This document shows positions 12,010-24,745 of a stretch of 64,000 nucleotides of DNA, in pieces; positions within the stretch are counted from its first letter, which is position 1; every line of letters starts with the position of its first letter. Both the position numbers and the translations under genes were made by a program. Source of the DNA: Gibbula magus (lineage: Eukaryota; Mollusca; Gastropoda; Trochida; Trochidae); assembly GCA_936450465.1 (NCBI GenBank), contig OW388300.1, positions 47,072,358 to 47,136,357 on the forward strand, read 5' to 3'. The notes beneath the pieces were generated by a model. The model was not told where the DNA came from, did no database searches, and saw nothing but the letters and a program-made list of their open reading frames with translations.

Positions 12010-13224
12010 AAAAAAAAAATCGAGCCATGTTCTCTGTAGCTCATGAGGATTACATTGATTTATTATCTAAGATTGAATATCTAAGTTATCTTAAGTAATA
12101 CATTGTTAACAAGCAAAAAATAGGTTTTAAAATTTTAGATCATGACCCCTGTGACTAACATTTGGAGTCACAGGGTCACCAATCCTACAATTAAGAATCA
12201 CCTTTGACCAAAGAGTCTCTACACAACATTTCACCTATCTAGACCTTTTGAAACTGGAGATGAAAATAGGTTTTTAATGATATGACCTAGGGGTGACTAT
12301 TGACCCAAAGAGACTATTGCGATAGCGATAGTCTATTGCCACTTACTATTGCGATAGCGATAAATATTGTAACTCACTATTGCAATAACTATTGCGATAA
12401 GTTTTTTTTGTACAAATACGCAATAATCAGCTAGATTTTTTACAGGTTTTAGTAGACATTTTGATGTAAGGATTATGGAACCAAAATCAGTGAAGAAATC
12501 ATAAAGATAATCATTTTGCTATTTCCTATCTCTAGTTCTTCTCTTTTGACATTCTAAAATGAAAAATCTTGATTTAAATGCAGTGAGGCTTGTGAAAATA
12601 TTTCATAATTAAAGGAAATTTAATAGTTAACCTTACTATTGCGATAGCGATAGTGTTTTTGTATATACTATCGATAAAGTACTATTGGCAAGCCAACTAT
12701 TGCGATGCATCGATAGTTTGATGTATTGTTACACCCCTAATGTGACCCATGTGACCCCATTTGGGGTCACGGGGTCACACAATCTACAATTTAAAATCCC
12801 CATTGGCCAAGTCTGCACAAAACTTTTCAGCTCTCTAAACCTTTTGGAACTGGAGAAGAAGATGAAAATAGGTTTTTGGGGTTGTGACCCCTGTGACCCC
12901 ATTTGGGGGTCGAGGGGTCACCAAATCTACAATTTAGAATCCCCATTAGCCAAGGAGTCTGCACACAACTTTTCAGCTCTCTAAACCTTTTGGAACTGGA
13001 GTCGAAAATGAAAATAGTTTTTTAAGGATGTGACCCCTGTGACCCCATTTGGGGTCATGGGGTCACGAAATCTACAATTTAGAATCCCCATTTGCCAAGG
13101 AGTCTGCACATAAAATATCAGCTCTGGGGAGTCATTGTTCTGGAGAAGAAGTCGAAAAAGTGAAAAGTTTACTGACGGATGACATGCCACGCCACAAGCC
13201 CATTGGGCCCTTTAGGCCTGATGA
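12010..13224 (-). mobile_element. 145-bp satellite-carrying element, family A, copy 1
   Basis: Bounded by ATCGAGCCATGTTCTCTGTA with AGCTCATGAGG on the left and GGCCTGATGAGCTAAC on the right. It holds about four monomers (each with GTGACCCCATTTGGGGTCA and TTTTGGAACTGGAG). It is interrupted by a hAT-like MITE at 12288-12739. Open frames here are satellite read-through. Confidence 0.8.
12288..12739. mobile_element. hAT-like MITE nested in family A
   Basis: 452 bp, starting TAGGGGTGA and ending CACCCCTA. The flanks ATATGACC (12280-12287) and ATGTGACC (12740-12747) make an 8-bp target duplication with one mismatch. The interior has several copies of ACTATTGCGATAGCGATA, like the subterminal transposase-binding repeats of hAT elements. 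Non-coding. Confidence 0.75.
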
Positions 13225-14700
13225 GCTAACAACAAGTCACATTCATTTGCTAAATAGCAAATAATGAAACATTTGCCCTATAATACCTAGACAAGCTAAC
13301 CTTACAGAGATCATCTATAATGTGTTAAAGTTATTGTACCATTTTGGTAAACAAATATTTTGTCATTTCATATGTTAGTAAAGTAGTGTACAATATTGGA
13401 AATATATTTATATAATTACTTGAGCGATAAATGGCCAATATTTCAAAATTATCATCTAGGGACTTTCTCAGTCGATATGTTGCTAAAAATAGAACATTAT
13501 TTCAATTTGCGGTATTCACAAACTGGAACCTGTGCCAATGATAGTTGCAATCACTGAGTCTTATCATATAATATCAGATCATATCATCTGCTTTCTCAAG
13601 AAATCACAACAAACTGGCTTCCTTTTCATTTGCATATTATTAGCAATTAGGAATTCCACAGGTTTTAACATCACAAATGTTAAGAAATGACGAAGAGCTA
13701 CAGGTCAAACGAAAGTGGATATTCGGATAAATGAAACATAACCCAAAATTATGATAAAAATTGCAAACGTTAAGAATGTTTAATGTGATGAAATATTTCC
13801 CTTGCATATAGGCCTACTAGTAGGCTAAACATATTTGCTTTGCCAAAATGACACTATCACTTTAAAAATGATATTCAAAAAGAGCTACAAGTCTCTTAGT
13901 CTTAACCATTCACAAATAGTCAGGTGTACCCAAAGAATTATGAGAAGCAGTTAATGGCATTAATTTAAAGAATTCACAATCAGTAAGCAGAGTTCTTTAC
14001 AACAGACAAAAAAACAGCAAAATAGGCTAAGTATGTTTGTTCCAAACAAGAAATATCTACTATAAAACTTAAAAAGTTTAATTACAATTAAACAATAACA
14101 ACAACAAACACACGTAAAATTTAAAACATAAATTTTATCAATAACAGCAGAGGCTAATAGTTACACATAAACAACGCCACACATACAACTGACCTCTGCT
14201 TTTATACTCATAGCAAGTCTATGAGCATGGCTGCCTAGCAAAAAGTCATCATGATAAAGTGACTTTTTGAATATCCCCATGGCTGCTTATGATTATCGAT
14301 GGCCACACGTGTGGAAGCGTAAGGTAGTGTTTGATGATAGGGGTAACCCCGCTATGACTTCGTCATCAAATAAGCCAAACGGGACAACACGAGGGAAACC
14401 CCGGAAAAAGTCTCAAGAAGCTGACTAAAACGCAGACATGGCTTCAACAGATCTACAAAATGTGGCTGGCAAGCTCTGGAATGTGGTTATTCATGTCACG
14501 ATACTGTCAAATGGTGCCAAGTTTTCCCGATTCCCACATGACAACACGTTTGATTGTTGTGAGTACCTACCGGTTACGTACTTTTCGTCACCAACTTTGC
14601 CGCAATAGGAGTGGATAAATTTGCAGGATACGTAGTGGCCACGTCAAAATACACCAGCAGCGTCACAAGCTTCAACAACAAGCCGCTTCACTTCAGAATA

Positions 14701-14790
14701 TTCTGTACCACTACGCGACAGTGACGTTTAGCAGAGTTTGATTGGCTGATATTTTCGTGTTGACGTCATTCGTCTCGGCAATGACGCGTG
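14701..14790 (-). promoter_or_regulatory. Candidate CREB promoter with a palindromic CRE and a CCAAT-type box
   Basis: A perfect TGACGTCA lies at 14761-14768, with TGACGT at 14722-14727, TGACG near 14781 and ATTGG near 14741. The region is less AT-rich than its surroundings and lies 4.5 kb upstream of the first CREB coding exon, a plausible place for a noncoding first exon. No transcription start can be read from sequence alone, and the noncoding exon was not located. Confidence 0.4.
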
Positions 14791-14799
14791 TTGATAATA

Positions 14800-16550
14800 G
14801 TGGAAAATGTCGTTTCATGACCTCTATCTTTATGTTTGTCTTTCAACAAAAATGAATATTTTAACATAAGTATTTTCTGTTATTAATGAATGATTAATAA
14901 ATGTATAACATTTTTACATTATCTTAGGAATTCAAAATGTATTTTCTACTGAACTATTTGTCTTTGTACATGTATGAGGAAAGTGCTTTGTCAGTGAAAC
15001 CTGGCACAGTTTATTTCCTTCAAAGGTAGACACATTTTCATAGCTTTCAGTTAATATTGAATATGAGCTCTAAATAATCTTTTTACTTATGAACATATAT
15101 TTTGGTTTAATATGTAAGATTAGTGTATATTATCTATATTTCTACAGATGTAAATTACACTGATATATTCAGACTTACCTGACCTATCACCCCCTACCGG
15201 GCCATGCCCATTTTTAGCTGGGAAATAAGGTAATGAGGTTACCCGTGGGATATAGGTCGAGAAAACCTCGCGCTTTATACTTAGATTATCGAAATACAAT
15301 TTTTTCAGAGTGAATACAGATATATAAAGGTGAAACATTGATTTAAAATTCATGGGCAAAAAAGATATTTGAATAAAATATGTACGTTTAGACCTATTCA
15401 GTATATATATTTATAAGGACCGCAAATGGCTCATCCACTTGAAACCGGAAAAGGTGCGCGGGTTCATAGCTGAGTCACGGCAAGTTCACCACATGAAAAA
15501 GTGTTCATTACAGTGGGGACGGGCATGACTTTAACAATACTAAATAATGTTAAACTGTGTTAGCAAACAACGAAATGTGTTGTCAAAATAAAGGTTAACT
15601 CGTAGACCCTATTTACTTAATGATTTCCATCGCCATAACGCTTTCAAAATTAACTTCAAATAGGTAGGCCTACATTGATAATGTTTCAAATCATTTCTGA
15701 TATTTAATGATACAATCATTTCAAAGATTATCCAAAGAAATATTTGAATTATATTCTAGTTATCATCTCAAGAAATCATTTTGCATGTTTGTCATAACTA
15801 TTGCACATGCATTAATTGACAATCATCATTATAACATAAGAAATGTACTAATATAAATATTTTTTTCTTTCAAAATACATTTTATTATCCTGGTTGATTA
15901 ATGATAAATAAGATGTGAAATAAAGTATGCTAACATAGTGATGAGTATCAAAATGAAAAACAAAGTAGCCATTCATTGTTGGAGTAAACATCGAATCTGG
16001 ATGGTTTGATTGTAGTATCTTATCAAGTTGATTTTATTTAATTATTTAATTTGTGAAATTTAGTTTAATATCCTTTTAATATTTAAATTATGATATTTGG
16101 ATATTTGGAAAGATTCCACTAACTCTTCCATAACTAGTCTGGTCATATATTCTCTAATTAAATTGTTTATGCCACAAACAAATCAAAACCAAGTTGTTTA
16201 CATCTGATTAATCTTTCATTACTTTTATCATTGGCTTGGATCCCCCCCCCCCCTTTTTTTCAAAATATTAAAGAAACATTTGACGTAAAATGTTAACTAC
16301 ATTTTCTACTAACTTAGACTAAATTTCAGTTTAAGAATGTGTTATCTTATTGAATGAAACAGTCCAGTTTCCCCGTTTAATATTTCCCGATGTTGAATAT
16401 TGTATTGTTTGTGTATGTTCAAATACGTAAAGATACTCAGTTAAATGACTGTCTACAAAAATGGGAGGTTACAAGTTAAATATAGACTGTGTTAAAACGA
16501 TCCTGAAATGTTGATACACAAACTCACATTGAGACATCATCTGCTAGCTT
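14800..16550. other. AT-rich intergenic stretch, no gene seen
   Basis: Neither strand shows a recognisable exon. A C13/T-tract lies near 16243-16260. A short GC-richer patch at 15170-15280 (CCCCTACCGGGCC) may be part of a repeat. Confidence 0.5.
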
Positions 16551-16561
16551 GTGTTAAATAC

Positions 16562-16757
16562 GATACGCTTCACATTGATGTATATCACTTGGTACGTCAG
16601 CAACAATCTGATACGCTTCACATTGATGTATATCACTTGGTACGTCAGCAACAATCTGATACGCTTCACATTGATGTATATCACTTGGTACGTCAGCAAC
16701 AATCTGATACGCTTCACATTGATGTATATCACTTGGTACGTCAGCAACAATCTGATG
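16562..16757. repeat. 48-bp tandem repeat, four copies
   Basis: GATACGCTTCACATTGATGT starts at 16562, 16610, 16658 and 16706. Copies are near identical. Since 48 is a multiple of 3, open frames appear on both strands; none is a credible gene. Confidence 0.95.
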
Positions 16758-16759
16758 GA

Positions 16760-18010
16760 AACAAATGAATGAAGAATACAGGGATGCTTATGGATGATCA
16801 AATTCTTTATTTAATAATTTAACAACGTTTCGGTACATATCCTGATATCGTTATAAAGAAGGGATTATGCATGCTTAAATATACTTGTCTTCTTCGTAAC
16901 AATAACCTCTGTTATGCCTCACCAACAGTTAAACAAATGAATGCTGATAATTTTTCTTATATTAGTCGATAACTTCTGTCATGACCAACGGACACAAGAC
17001 ACAAGTTCTGCCAGCTGAATATTTTACGCCTTTTACTAACTTTTTTCTTCTTAGATAGTAAACTCTGGTCTTTAAGTGTCTATAATTACTTGTAAACGGT
17101 TGAAGAATATCCACATGAACGCCGTCATCTCACAATAATTACATTGTCTTTCTAAAATTACAGTCTTTGAAGTACATGCAATCTAACGCTAATTTGGAAT
17201 GATAATAATAAGTCTGTATGTGATATATGAGTGGCTTAACAAAATATTAATGCAGAAACTTTGATCTTGGGCGCTAAATGATTATATTTGTTTTGGCGAA
17301 CCCAGTGACGTATGAGTGTTCTTTTATCCCCTCCATCCAACTTATTAATAATTAATCTTTTTTCTTTCAGTCATTCGAAGAATTTAGTTCGTTTTCTGAA
17401 ATATCATGACATTTTTGCAACAACACAGTTTCCATATGGGTAAAGGGAGGTAATTCGTTATTTTATGTTCGCTTCACTGTCCTTTTTGTATGTACAATTT
17501 CAGCATTTGGAAAACTTTTAAATAAATTGGCTTTATTACGTATTTTTTCGAACGTGTAGAACTTTAACTGATGGAAAAATGTAATATAAATCGTTTCAAA
17601 CCTATGTATTATACCAACTGTAAGATATATGTCGGTCTTGATGCAATAACTATCGTTAAAACTGCATATTTTAAATACATATTTTCCAAACATTTACATT
17701 AACTATAGATATATATGACTTATCATTGATGGTTTTATGACTATAATTAAAATTCGCCCGTCACTTCGTCGATATGTAGGTCTATTTTCTTGTGATTTTG
17801 AAATACAGGTATTTTTCGTCTTATTGAGGTAAGGGTATTTCATTGTCATGTTGAAATATAGTTGATATTACTTTTCATAGTTAAATTTGAGTACAAGTAA
17901 ACGCCAAGATTTCGTACAGATGGGGAAAAAGGAATTGCTGACTGTCATATTGAAATTGAGGATAGTTGTCACTTCTGCAATCTTTGCCGCGGAGCAAAAA
18001 TTATAGCTTC
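16760..18010. other. AT-rich stretch, no gene seen
   Basis: No exon-like frame or domain on either strand. Confidence 0.45.
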
Positions 18011-18014
18011 TGTT

Positions 18015-19015
18015 TTATTATCATTTAGGACAAGTTTGTTGCTGATCATTGAGACAGGACATGTTTTGCTTGGCCTTCAGCTGACTGTCTTGGCATGGTT
18101 TGAAACTGTCAATCATTTGGGAGTCATCGGCATAAAAATGCCGTCCAATGAGATGGTCAGAGATAAGTAGTCCAAGGCATAGTGTACAGTATCGGTCCTA
18201 AAACTGAGCCTTGTGGCATTCCACATTTAAGAATATTACTGTATGACAGTGTCCTGTTAATCTGAACTGATTGTGTGCGATCTGCAAGGTAGGATGAGAA
18301 CCATTTCAGGACTTCCATGTGTAGTCCATACTCAATGCGTAGCCTTGATAACAGCGTCGCATGGTCGATAGTATGAAACGCGACTGAGAGGTCTAGGAGG
18401 ACGAGCGGGGCAATGTTTCCATCATCTACGGACATCTTGATGTTATCCAGAACAGCATTTAGAGCTGTTTCAGTACTGTGTGAAGTCCTGTACGCAGATT
18501 GGTACTTATCGATCAGATCACAGTTTTGTAAATGCTGAAGCATCTGAGTCTTGACAACTTTCTCAATGATCTTTGAAAGAAACGAAAGATTCGAGACTGG
18601 GCGATAGTTGCTGAAACTTTCAGGTTCCAATGATGGTTTCTTTATCAACGGTTTGATTATTGCGCATTTAAAACATTTGGGACAGGGGATGGTGTCAAGG
18701 ATTTTCATCAGGAATTTGGTGGCGATTGGATCTGCCTCACAAGATGTTGGTTTTGAAGATGATAATCAATTTCTTGATGTTCTTTTCTGACACGTACACT
18801 TGTAAAAGATGTTAAATGTTGTCCCCGGAACTCTTGGTAAGAGACATCATCACATGCTCCACCAAACTTACGACGAAGATTTGCAATCTTCTCAGAGAAA
18901 TATTATTGAAAAGCATTTGCAACAGTGACATCTTCTCCTTTGGTAGGACAACGTCAGATTGTTTTCCAAGCAGTTTGTTGAGAGTGCTGAAGAGGCGTTT
19001 AGGATTATGAGAATT
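18015..19015 (-). mobile_element. 5'-truncated CR1/Jockey-like LINE, reverse transcriptase remnant
   Basis: Read on the minus strand it gives NPKRLFSTLNKLLGKQ, then a frame break, then KPLIKKPSLEPESFSNYRPV, QSAYRTSHSTETAL, LVLLDLSVAFHTIDH, MPQGSVLGP and FYADDS, which are fingers and palm motifs with the YADD catalytic box. Stop codons and a frame change make it non-functional. No endonuclease part is left. Confidence 0.88.
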
Positions 19016-19549
19016 TATAATAGAATATATAGTCGAATATATAAATCACCATAGTTATATCTCCTATTTCGATGAAAATAATAAAAATTCAATAAAATAA
19101 CATTTTAAACTGACGTGGTAGCTACAAAAGACATTTCTTTATTATCCCAATGGACATTTGCAATGCATTGTAATCCAGTTCACCTCCAAACATTATAAAC
19201 ATTATATATTATATACACTTGAGTTGAATGATAATTCTTGTTATTATAAAAACAGTTCCATCAAAAGCACGAATAATTGGCATTCTGCTAATCCACATGT
19301 GAAATCTGAGACACCTTTCCCCCCGGAACCGCCATTGCAAATCCTTAGAACGGTGCGAAGAGAACGCTATTCCAAATGTTCCGAGATGGTATTGGGTATT
19401 CACCAACAAATACTTGATCTTCAAAACTTCACTTTTTGTTTATCTTCATTTGTTGCACTGTGTTAGACTTGCAGTGTGAAGAGTACAGAACAGAATTGTA
19501 CATAACCATGAACCGCAATCTGTATTTTACGTGAATACCATTGTAGAAT

Positions 19550-20080
19550 ATGTCTGTAGAATTATCAGGATGGTACATAGCCACCTGTAGAGACATTCTT
19601 TTCATAACTGAGTTCTGGCTTCATAGTCATGGCAATGAAGCAAAAATCGCGGAAATGACACCACCTTCATTTGCTTGTGTCAACTCCTTTCGGTTAAATT
19701 CATCCTGTGGAGGCATAGCCATTATATACAAGTCTTCTCTCATCATCACTCGTCACCAGGCAAAAACAACTGAAATTCCTAAATCGTTTGAAATGTTAGA
19801 TGTTTGTGTTACAGCTGATAAACATGTTTTCAGGGTGATTTGTATTTATGGGCCTCCACCATCTCGGAAAAATCGACTCACAAGCACTCAGTTTTATCAT
19901 GAAATGTCTAATCACTTCGCATCTCATCCTGGTAGGAAAACTATATTTCTTGGAGACTTCAATGTTCATTTTAATGATAAAGAAAATCCTTTTGCTAAGA
20001 AGTTTGTCAATCTACTTTCTTTGTTTGGACTCATGTATCTGTCCCAACACACAAATCTGGAAATACCCTTGATTGTGTAA
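19550..20080 (+). pseudogene. LINE endonuclease domain fragment
   Basis: 176-codon open frame with an apurinic-endonuclease-like fold signature: E in ITEFWL, the FLGDFNVHFN block, and a downstream frame with the SDH motif (LSDHF, about 20135). The frame breaks at about 20080, so the domain is split. Confidence 0.8.
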
Positions 20081-20436
20081 TATCTCATGAAGATAATAGA
20101 ACCATTTTAGATGTTTCTGTCCAAGACAAACAATTGTCTGACCACTTCTTAATTTTTGTTACACTGAATGCATGTAGACCTATTAAGAAAATGGAGACAG
20201 TGACATGCCGTTTCAACTTGACCTGGTAGAATCTGCATTGCTGTGTGACCCACCACCTGATGTGAATGAACATGCTAAACTGTATCATGACACTTTCTCC
20301 ACACTACTTGATAAGTAGCTCCACCTGTAGTGAAGAATATCCAAGTGCGCACAGATACACCCTGGTACTCACAACAAGTGCTGATAGCCGAGGCTGCACG
20401 TCGACAAGCTGAACGGAAATGGCGAAAAAGTCACCC

Positions 20437-20840
20437 GGCGTCAATAAATGAAGACAAAATAGTATCACACGCTCGGAAGATTATTTCAGATCCATCACAT
20501 GTCCTGCACTCACAGTATTCACTTTTGCCATCCGGAAAACGTTTTAATATGCCTTTTCACAAATCCAACAGAACTCGGAAATCATTTATACCCTCAAGTA
20601 TTTCCATTCTAAATAAACAGTCCGCATGAGAAATTTCAGATTCCAATACCAATTTTAGAACTTATCGAGTTGTACAATTATATGTGTTGTGTGAATGTGT
20701 GTTTTTGTTTTAAAATTTTCTATGTTTAATAATCATGTATTATATAAATTTGGTATACATTTCATGTCATGCTCTGTTGGATGTAAGAAGAATTCCCTTT
20801 TGGGTAATAAAGTGTTATCTTATCTTATCTTATCTTATCT
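20437..20840 (+). mobile_element. Nested LINE 3' end with (TTATC)n tail
   Basis: The host LINE's linker is interrupted after QAERKWRKS and resumes at LEIDRQLYKQ. The insert encodes SHARKIISDPSHVLHSQYSL and RKSFIPSSISILN, then ends in TTATC repeats (about 20818-20840). It is related to 34980-35524, which has the same tail. Confidence 0.8.
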
Positions 20841-21419
20841 TGAAATAGATCGTCAACTTTACAAGCAAGCTCGGAATTCTTCAACAACTGTCATTCGTAA
20901 CTGCAAGAAAGATTACTGTCTTCAGCAGTTATCCAATATGAATGAAAATCCCAAAAGATCATATGCTTTTATGAACAAATTGCAAGGAAAGAGAACTGAA
21001 TGCAAACTTCCACCTTCTGCATCAAACCGGACCCTTGCTGACTCATTTCACAACTTTTTTCTTGACAAAGTTGACAAGATACGACAAAATCTCTCTGATG
21101 ATATCATAGTGTCTCAAGATGTTGATAATAGCAGTACTCAGTACAGTGTGCAACCCCTGACTGATCTCGCTTTATTCACAGACTTAGAGATATGCAGTGT
21201 TATTTGATCATCAAAGCCCACTACCTGTGTTTTGGACCCAATCCCAACCAATATTATACTCAAACAATTGGATGTGATTCTTCCATGTATTACGAGTACT
21301 ATGAATAAGAGTTTCGAAAGTGGAACGTTTCCAGAGTTTTTCAGAACAGCTGTAGTGAAGCCTCTCCTCAAGACAATCTGGATCCATCACACTTAAATTT
21401 TTGTAGACCGGTCTCAAAT

Positions 21420-22238
21420 TTGACATTCCTATCCAAAGTCATTGAAAAGGCTTTTCATATTCAAATTAAATGTCATCTTGCGGAGAATGCACTCATAGAA
21501 AAGTTCCAGTCAGCTTATCGCAAATTCCATAGTAATGAAACAGCCTTAATAAGAGTCATAAATGATATTCGTGAAGCAGTGGATCAGGGCAATATGGCAG
21601 CTCTGATATTGCTGGATTTGTCTTCAGCATTCGAAACAATTGATCACAAACTACTTCTAGACAGACTCCGACATCAATATGGAATAGGTGGGACAGCACT
21701 ACAGTGGATATCATCTTATATTAAAGGAAGATCACAATTTGTGATGATTGGAAATGACAGGTCATCCACTGTCAACTTGAAATATGGTGTCCCACAGGGA
21801 TCTGTAATTGGTCCAGTGATATTTGTTCTCTGTTGTGGCAGTACTTCAAACATCATCTCACAGCACTGCCTCCTCCACCACTCGTATGCCGATGACTGCC
21901 AGTTGTACAATCACTTTCATCATCAGAACTCAGAAGAAGCTCTTTTGAATATAGCTAACTGTACCAGGTCCTTGAATTCTTGGATGACTGAAAACAAACT
22001 CAAACTGAACAGTGATAAAACGGAATCAATCATATTTGGAACTAAGCAGCAGCTAAAAACAGTGGATATAAGTACCATTAATGTGTCAGACACGGACGTT
22101 CAGCTAACCAAGACTGTCAAGGATCTCGGTGTCTTGCTAGATCCAACACTCTCAATGGAATGTCAGATTAACAATGTCTGCAAAATATGCTACTTGACAA
22201 ACTTCAAAAGTTACAAAATACAGCAGCGCGAATCGTGA
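21420..22238 (+). pseudogene. LINE reverse transcriptase fragment
   Basis: 272-codon frame with RT motifs A (LLDLSSAFETIDH), B (GVPQGSVIGP) and C (YADDCQL), then a thumb-like region. The first part of the RT sits in other frames upstream, and the end frameshifts into 22187-22666. Confidence 0.85.
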
Positions 22239-23192
22239 ATCTAAGATCTAAAGGATCGCACATTACTCCTGTCCTTAAACATATTCACTGGCTTCCAATA
22301 AAAGCAAGGATTCAACTCAAAATTTTATGTCTAATGCATAAATCTCTGCATGATCAATCGCCTGCCTACATATCAGAGTTGATATCAGCCTATGTCCCAG
22401 CACGGGAGCTTAGATCACAACATCAGAATCTATTGACAGTGCCGAAGTGTAACCTCAAGTGCTTTGGTCAGAGATGTTTTGGGCATTTTGCTCCTAACAT
22501 GTGGAACTCTCTTCCCAAAAATCTGAAACTATCTCCAACATTTGAATCATTCAAATCAAGCCTAAAAGCCTATCTTTTTGTTCTGTTCTTTCATTTTCGC
22601 AGCAATTCTATACATGGACTTGTTATTGCTGTTTTATGTGAACTGAGCACATTCAATTGTGCATGACTATTATTATATTTATTAGCATTATATGTTTAGT
22701 GCCTTGAGCATGCTTTCGAGTGTGGATATGTGCTTTTAATAAATATGCACTATTATTATTATTATATATAGTCGTCGCCCTCTCCGTCTGTTATCATTTC
22801 GTTTCCGGAGCAGAACTGGAAAACCCCTCATCATATCTACCTGAAACGTTGCATGTGTATTACAAGCTAAGTTAAGTGGTGCCATTTGATATGCCTTTTT
22901 TTCTTTTCGTTTCCATAGAAACGCGTTTGATTTTGACTTTGTTCAGGGATAGGTCCGTTTTCGGAGCAGAACTCAAAAACCACTCTTGATATCTTTCTGA
23001 AACTTTGCATCTATTACCCACTAATAGAAGTGATGCCTTTTGAAATGTTCAGATTTCGGATTTGTTTACGTTTCCATTGAAACATGTTGGATTTGGACTT
23101 TGTTCAGGAATAGATTCGTTTATTGAGCAGAACTTCAAAATCCGTCACCATATCGCCCTGACTGCATGTGTAATACCCACCTTCTGAAGTGG

Positions 23193-23600
23193 TATTTTAA
23201 AGGCGCTGTAGCACGTTTTTGGCATATTTTGTTTTATCAAATTTGCTATTTATCATTAAAGTTTATACAATATATTGTTATAATAGAGGGTAAAACATAT
23301 TACAAGACCCGATAAGTCGTATCCATAAAAAACAGTTATCGACATTTGAAGAAATTGGGAGACTGTAAAGTGATAGTGGTGTGGAACTCTACAGTGTGAG
23401 AGGTAGATTTGTAGGTCTCATGCAAATTTTAGAGTTCAGACAGCAAGAACATTGATCATTCTATCATGGTACCATATCCAAAACTCTACTTGGAATGTTT
23501 AGGTATCACTACAACGGTCAGATCATTACGATATCATCTTCATGCATGTAAAATGTTTGCGGGCCAAAGGGTCCATGTTTTATCCAACTTATAAACCGTT
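23193..23600 (+). repeat. Interspersed repeat E (GCTGTAGCACGTTTTT family)
   Basis: Begins TTTAAAGGCGCTGTAGCACG and includes ATAGAGGGTAAAACAT, GTGGTGTGGAACTCTACAGT and 'aggtagatttgtaggtct'. Related copies: 43262-43400, 43624 onward, and inverted at about 48830-49208. Confidence 0.7.
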
Positions 23601-24740
23601 ACAACATGAAATATATTTTTCAAATATCAAAAGGACACTTCAATAGGATACCTTTAAGCAATGGCTGAAGCAAATTTGCATCAGCATAGTTAGTATAAGA
23701 TAAAGCTAGTTTAACCAACATATATAGAGAAATTAAATTCAATGGGGAAATAGTAACCAGTGACAGATGGGTTTTAGTAAAAAAACGTTTTACTTACATC
23801 TTAACAAGAGGCAACACTCAAAATGGATTTTGTAAAAGTTATGCAAGATAAAGTAACATTACATACCACATTTGTATATTTTGCCATTAACTATATGTAA
23901 TGATGCATTTTATTAATTAAACTGTAAGAGAAATGTTCTAATTATGAAATCCTTCCTTACCCTCCTGACCTTGCACCATTTGATGACTTCCATAAAAGAA
24001 GTCATTTTTGAAGGGAACATGCTTTCCAGATGATGAAACATTGATTTCTAAAGTCCAGTCATGGGTTGATAAGCAACCTACAGACGTTTTCTACCAAGGT
24101 TTGTATAGTTGTATAAAACAATGGTAGAGATGTGTTACTCTTGATGGTTGCTATGCAGAGAATGACTAATAACTGTGCCAATTTGTGCAAGTGGGTCAGG
24201 GGAAATCTTTAATGAACACCCCTGTATGTCATGAAGCTGACAAAACCTGAGTGAGCCGTGTTGCACGTGCAATCCACTGAAATGTACAAGCTAATAGAAC
24301 AGACCGCATGGATGATGCCAATACCGCAAGAACTTACAAAACGCAAGACGCTTTCAATTATATTGTTTATAAACATTTTGATCAGTGTTAATAGATGGAC
24401 AAATTTGAAGAAATTCACCTCCTGAAAAATGTTGACAATTTGGACAAAAAAACATTGAATAAGACTTTGAATTTGGTTAATACCAAACCCAATTCCTTTA
24501 AATGAATAAAAATATTTTCAAACCAATAAGACTTAATGGAACCCCAAGGTGACCCCAAATTTCTGGATCTGCATTGTATATTACCAAGCTTGGATTTGCA
24601 AAATAAAATGTTCAGACAGATCTTTCATAAAAAGAAGTCTGCCTCTCTGCCTATGCATTACACTACTAGTATTTCATGAGTATGTATGAAATATGAACAC
24701 CCGAATAAAACAAAGGAGAGAGAGTAAATATCTGGATACT
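23601..24740. other. No gene seen
   Basis: AT-rich sequence without a recognisable exon, domain or complete element. Confidence 0.4.
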
Positions 24741-24745
24741 CATAC

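Larger units (their letters stand above)
10215..14700 (-). other. Presumed CREB 5' intron / upstream region
   Basis: No coding exon was recognised between the acceptor of the first coding exon and the candidate promoter. The stretch is AT-rich, with a 145-bp-family element at about 12010-13224 and an orphan terminal hairpin at 11948-11981. A plus-strand open frame of about 50 codons from 14438 is not supported by homology. Confidence 0.5.
19550..22770 (+). mobile_element. Degenerate CR1/Jockey-like LINE with endonuclease and RT
   Basis: In order: an endonuclease/exonuclease/phosphatase domain (19550-20160: ITEFWL, GGIAIIYK, VICIYGPP, FLGDFN, LSDHF); a linker with QAERKWRKS; a foreign LINE tail at about 20437-20840; the rest of the linker (NCKKDYC, FHNFFLDKV, 20850-21207); the RT (21210-22238: QSAYRKFHSNETAL, LLDLSSAFETIDH, GVPQGSVIGP, YADD); and a C-terminal region (22187-22666: LQNTAARIV, HWLPIKARIQLKIL, MWNSLP). 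Several frameshifts and stops show decay. It ends in an (ATT)n-like tail near 22750. Confidence 0.9.

Noticed and set aside
14438..14605. Plus-strand frame of about 50 codons starting MASTDLQNVAGK
   Set aside because: Unrecognised, and it lies near the presumed CREB promoter; could be a divergent first exon but no donor or homology supports it.
16562..16757. CRISPR-like array
   Set aside because: The whole 48-bp unit repeats with no unique spacers, and the genome is eukaryotic.
16508..16801. Overlapping open frames on both strands with repeated peptide units
   Set aside because: Produced by the 48-bp tandem repeat, a multiple of three; no start context, splice or homology support.
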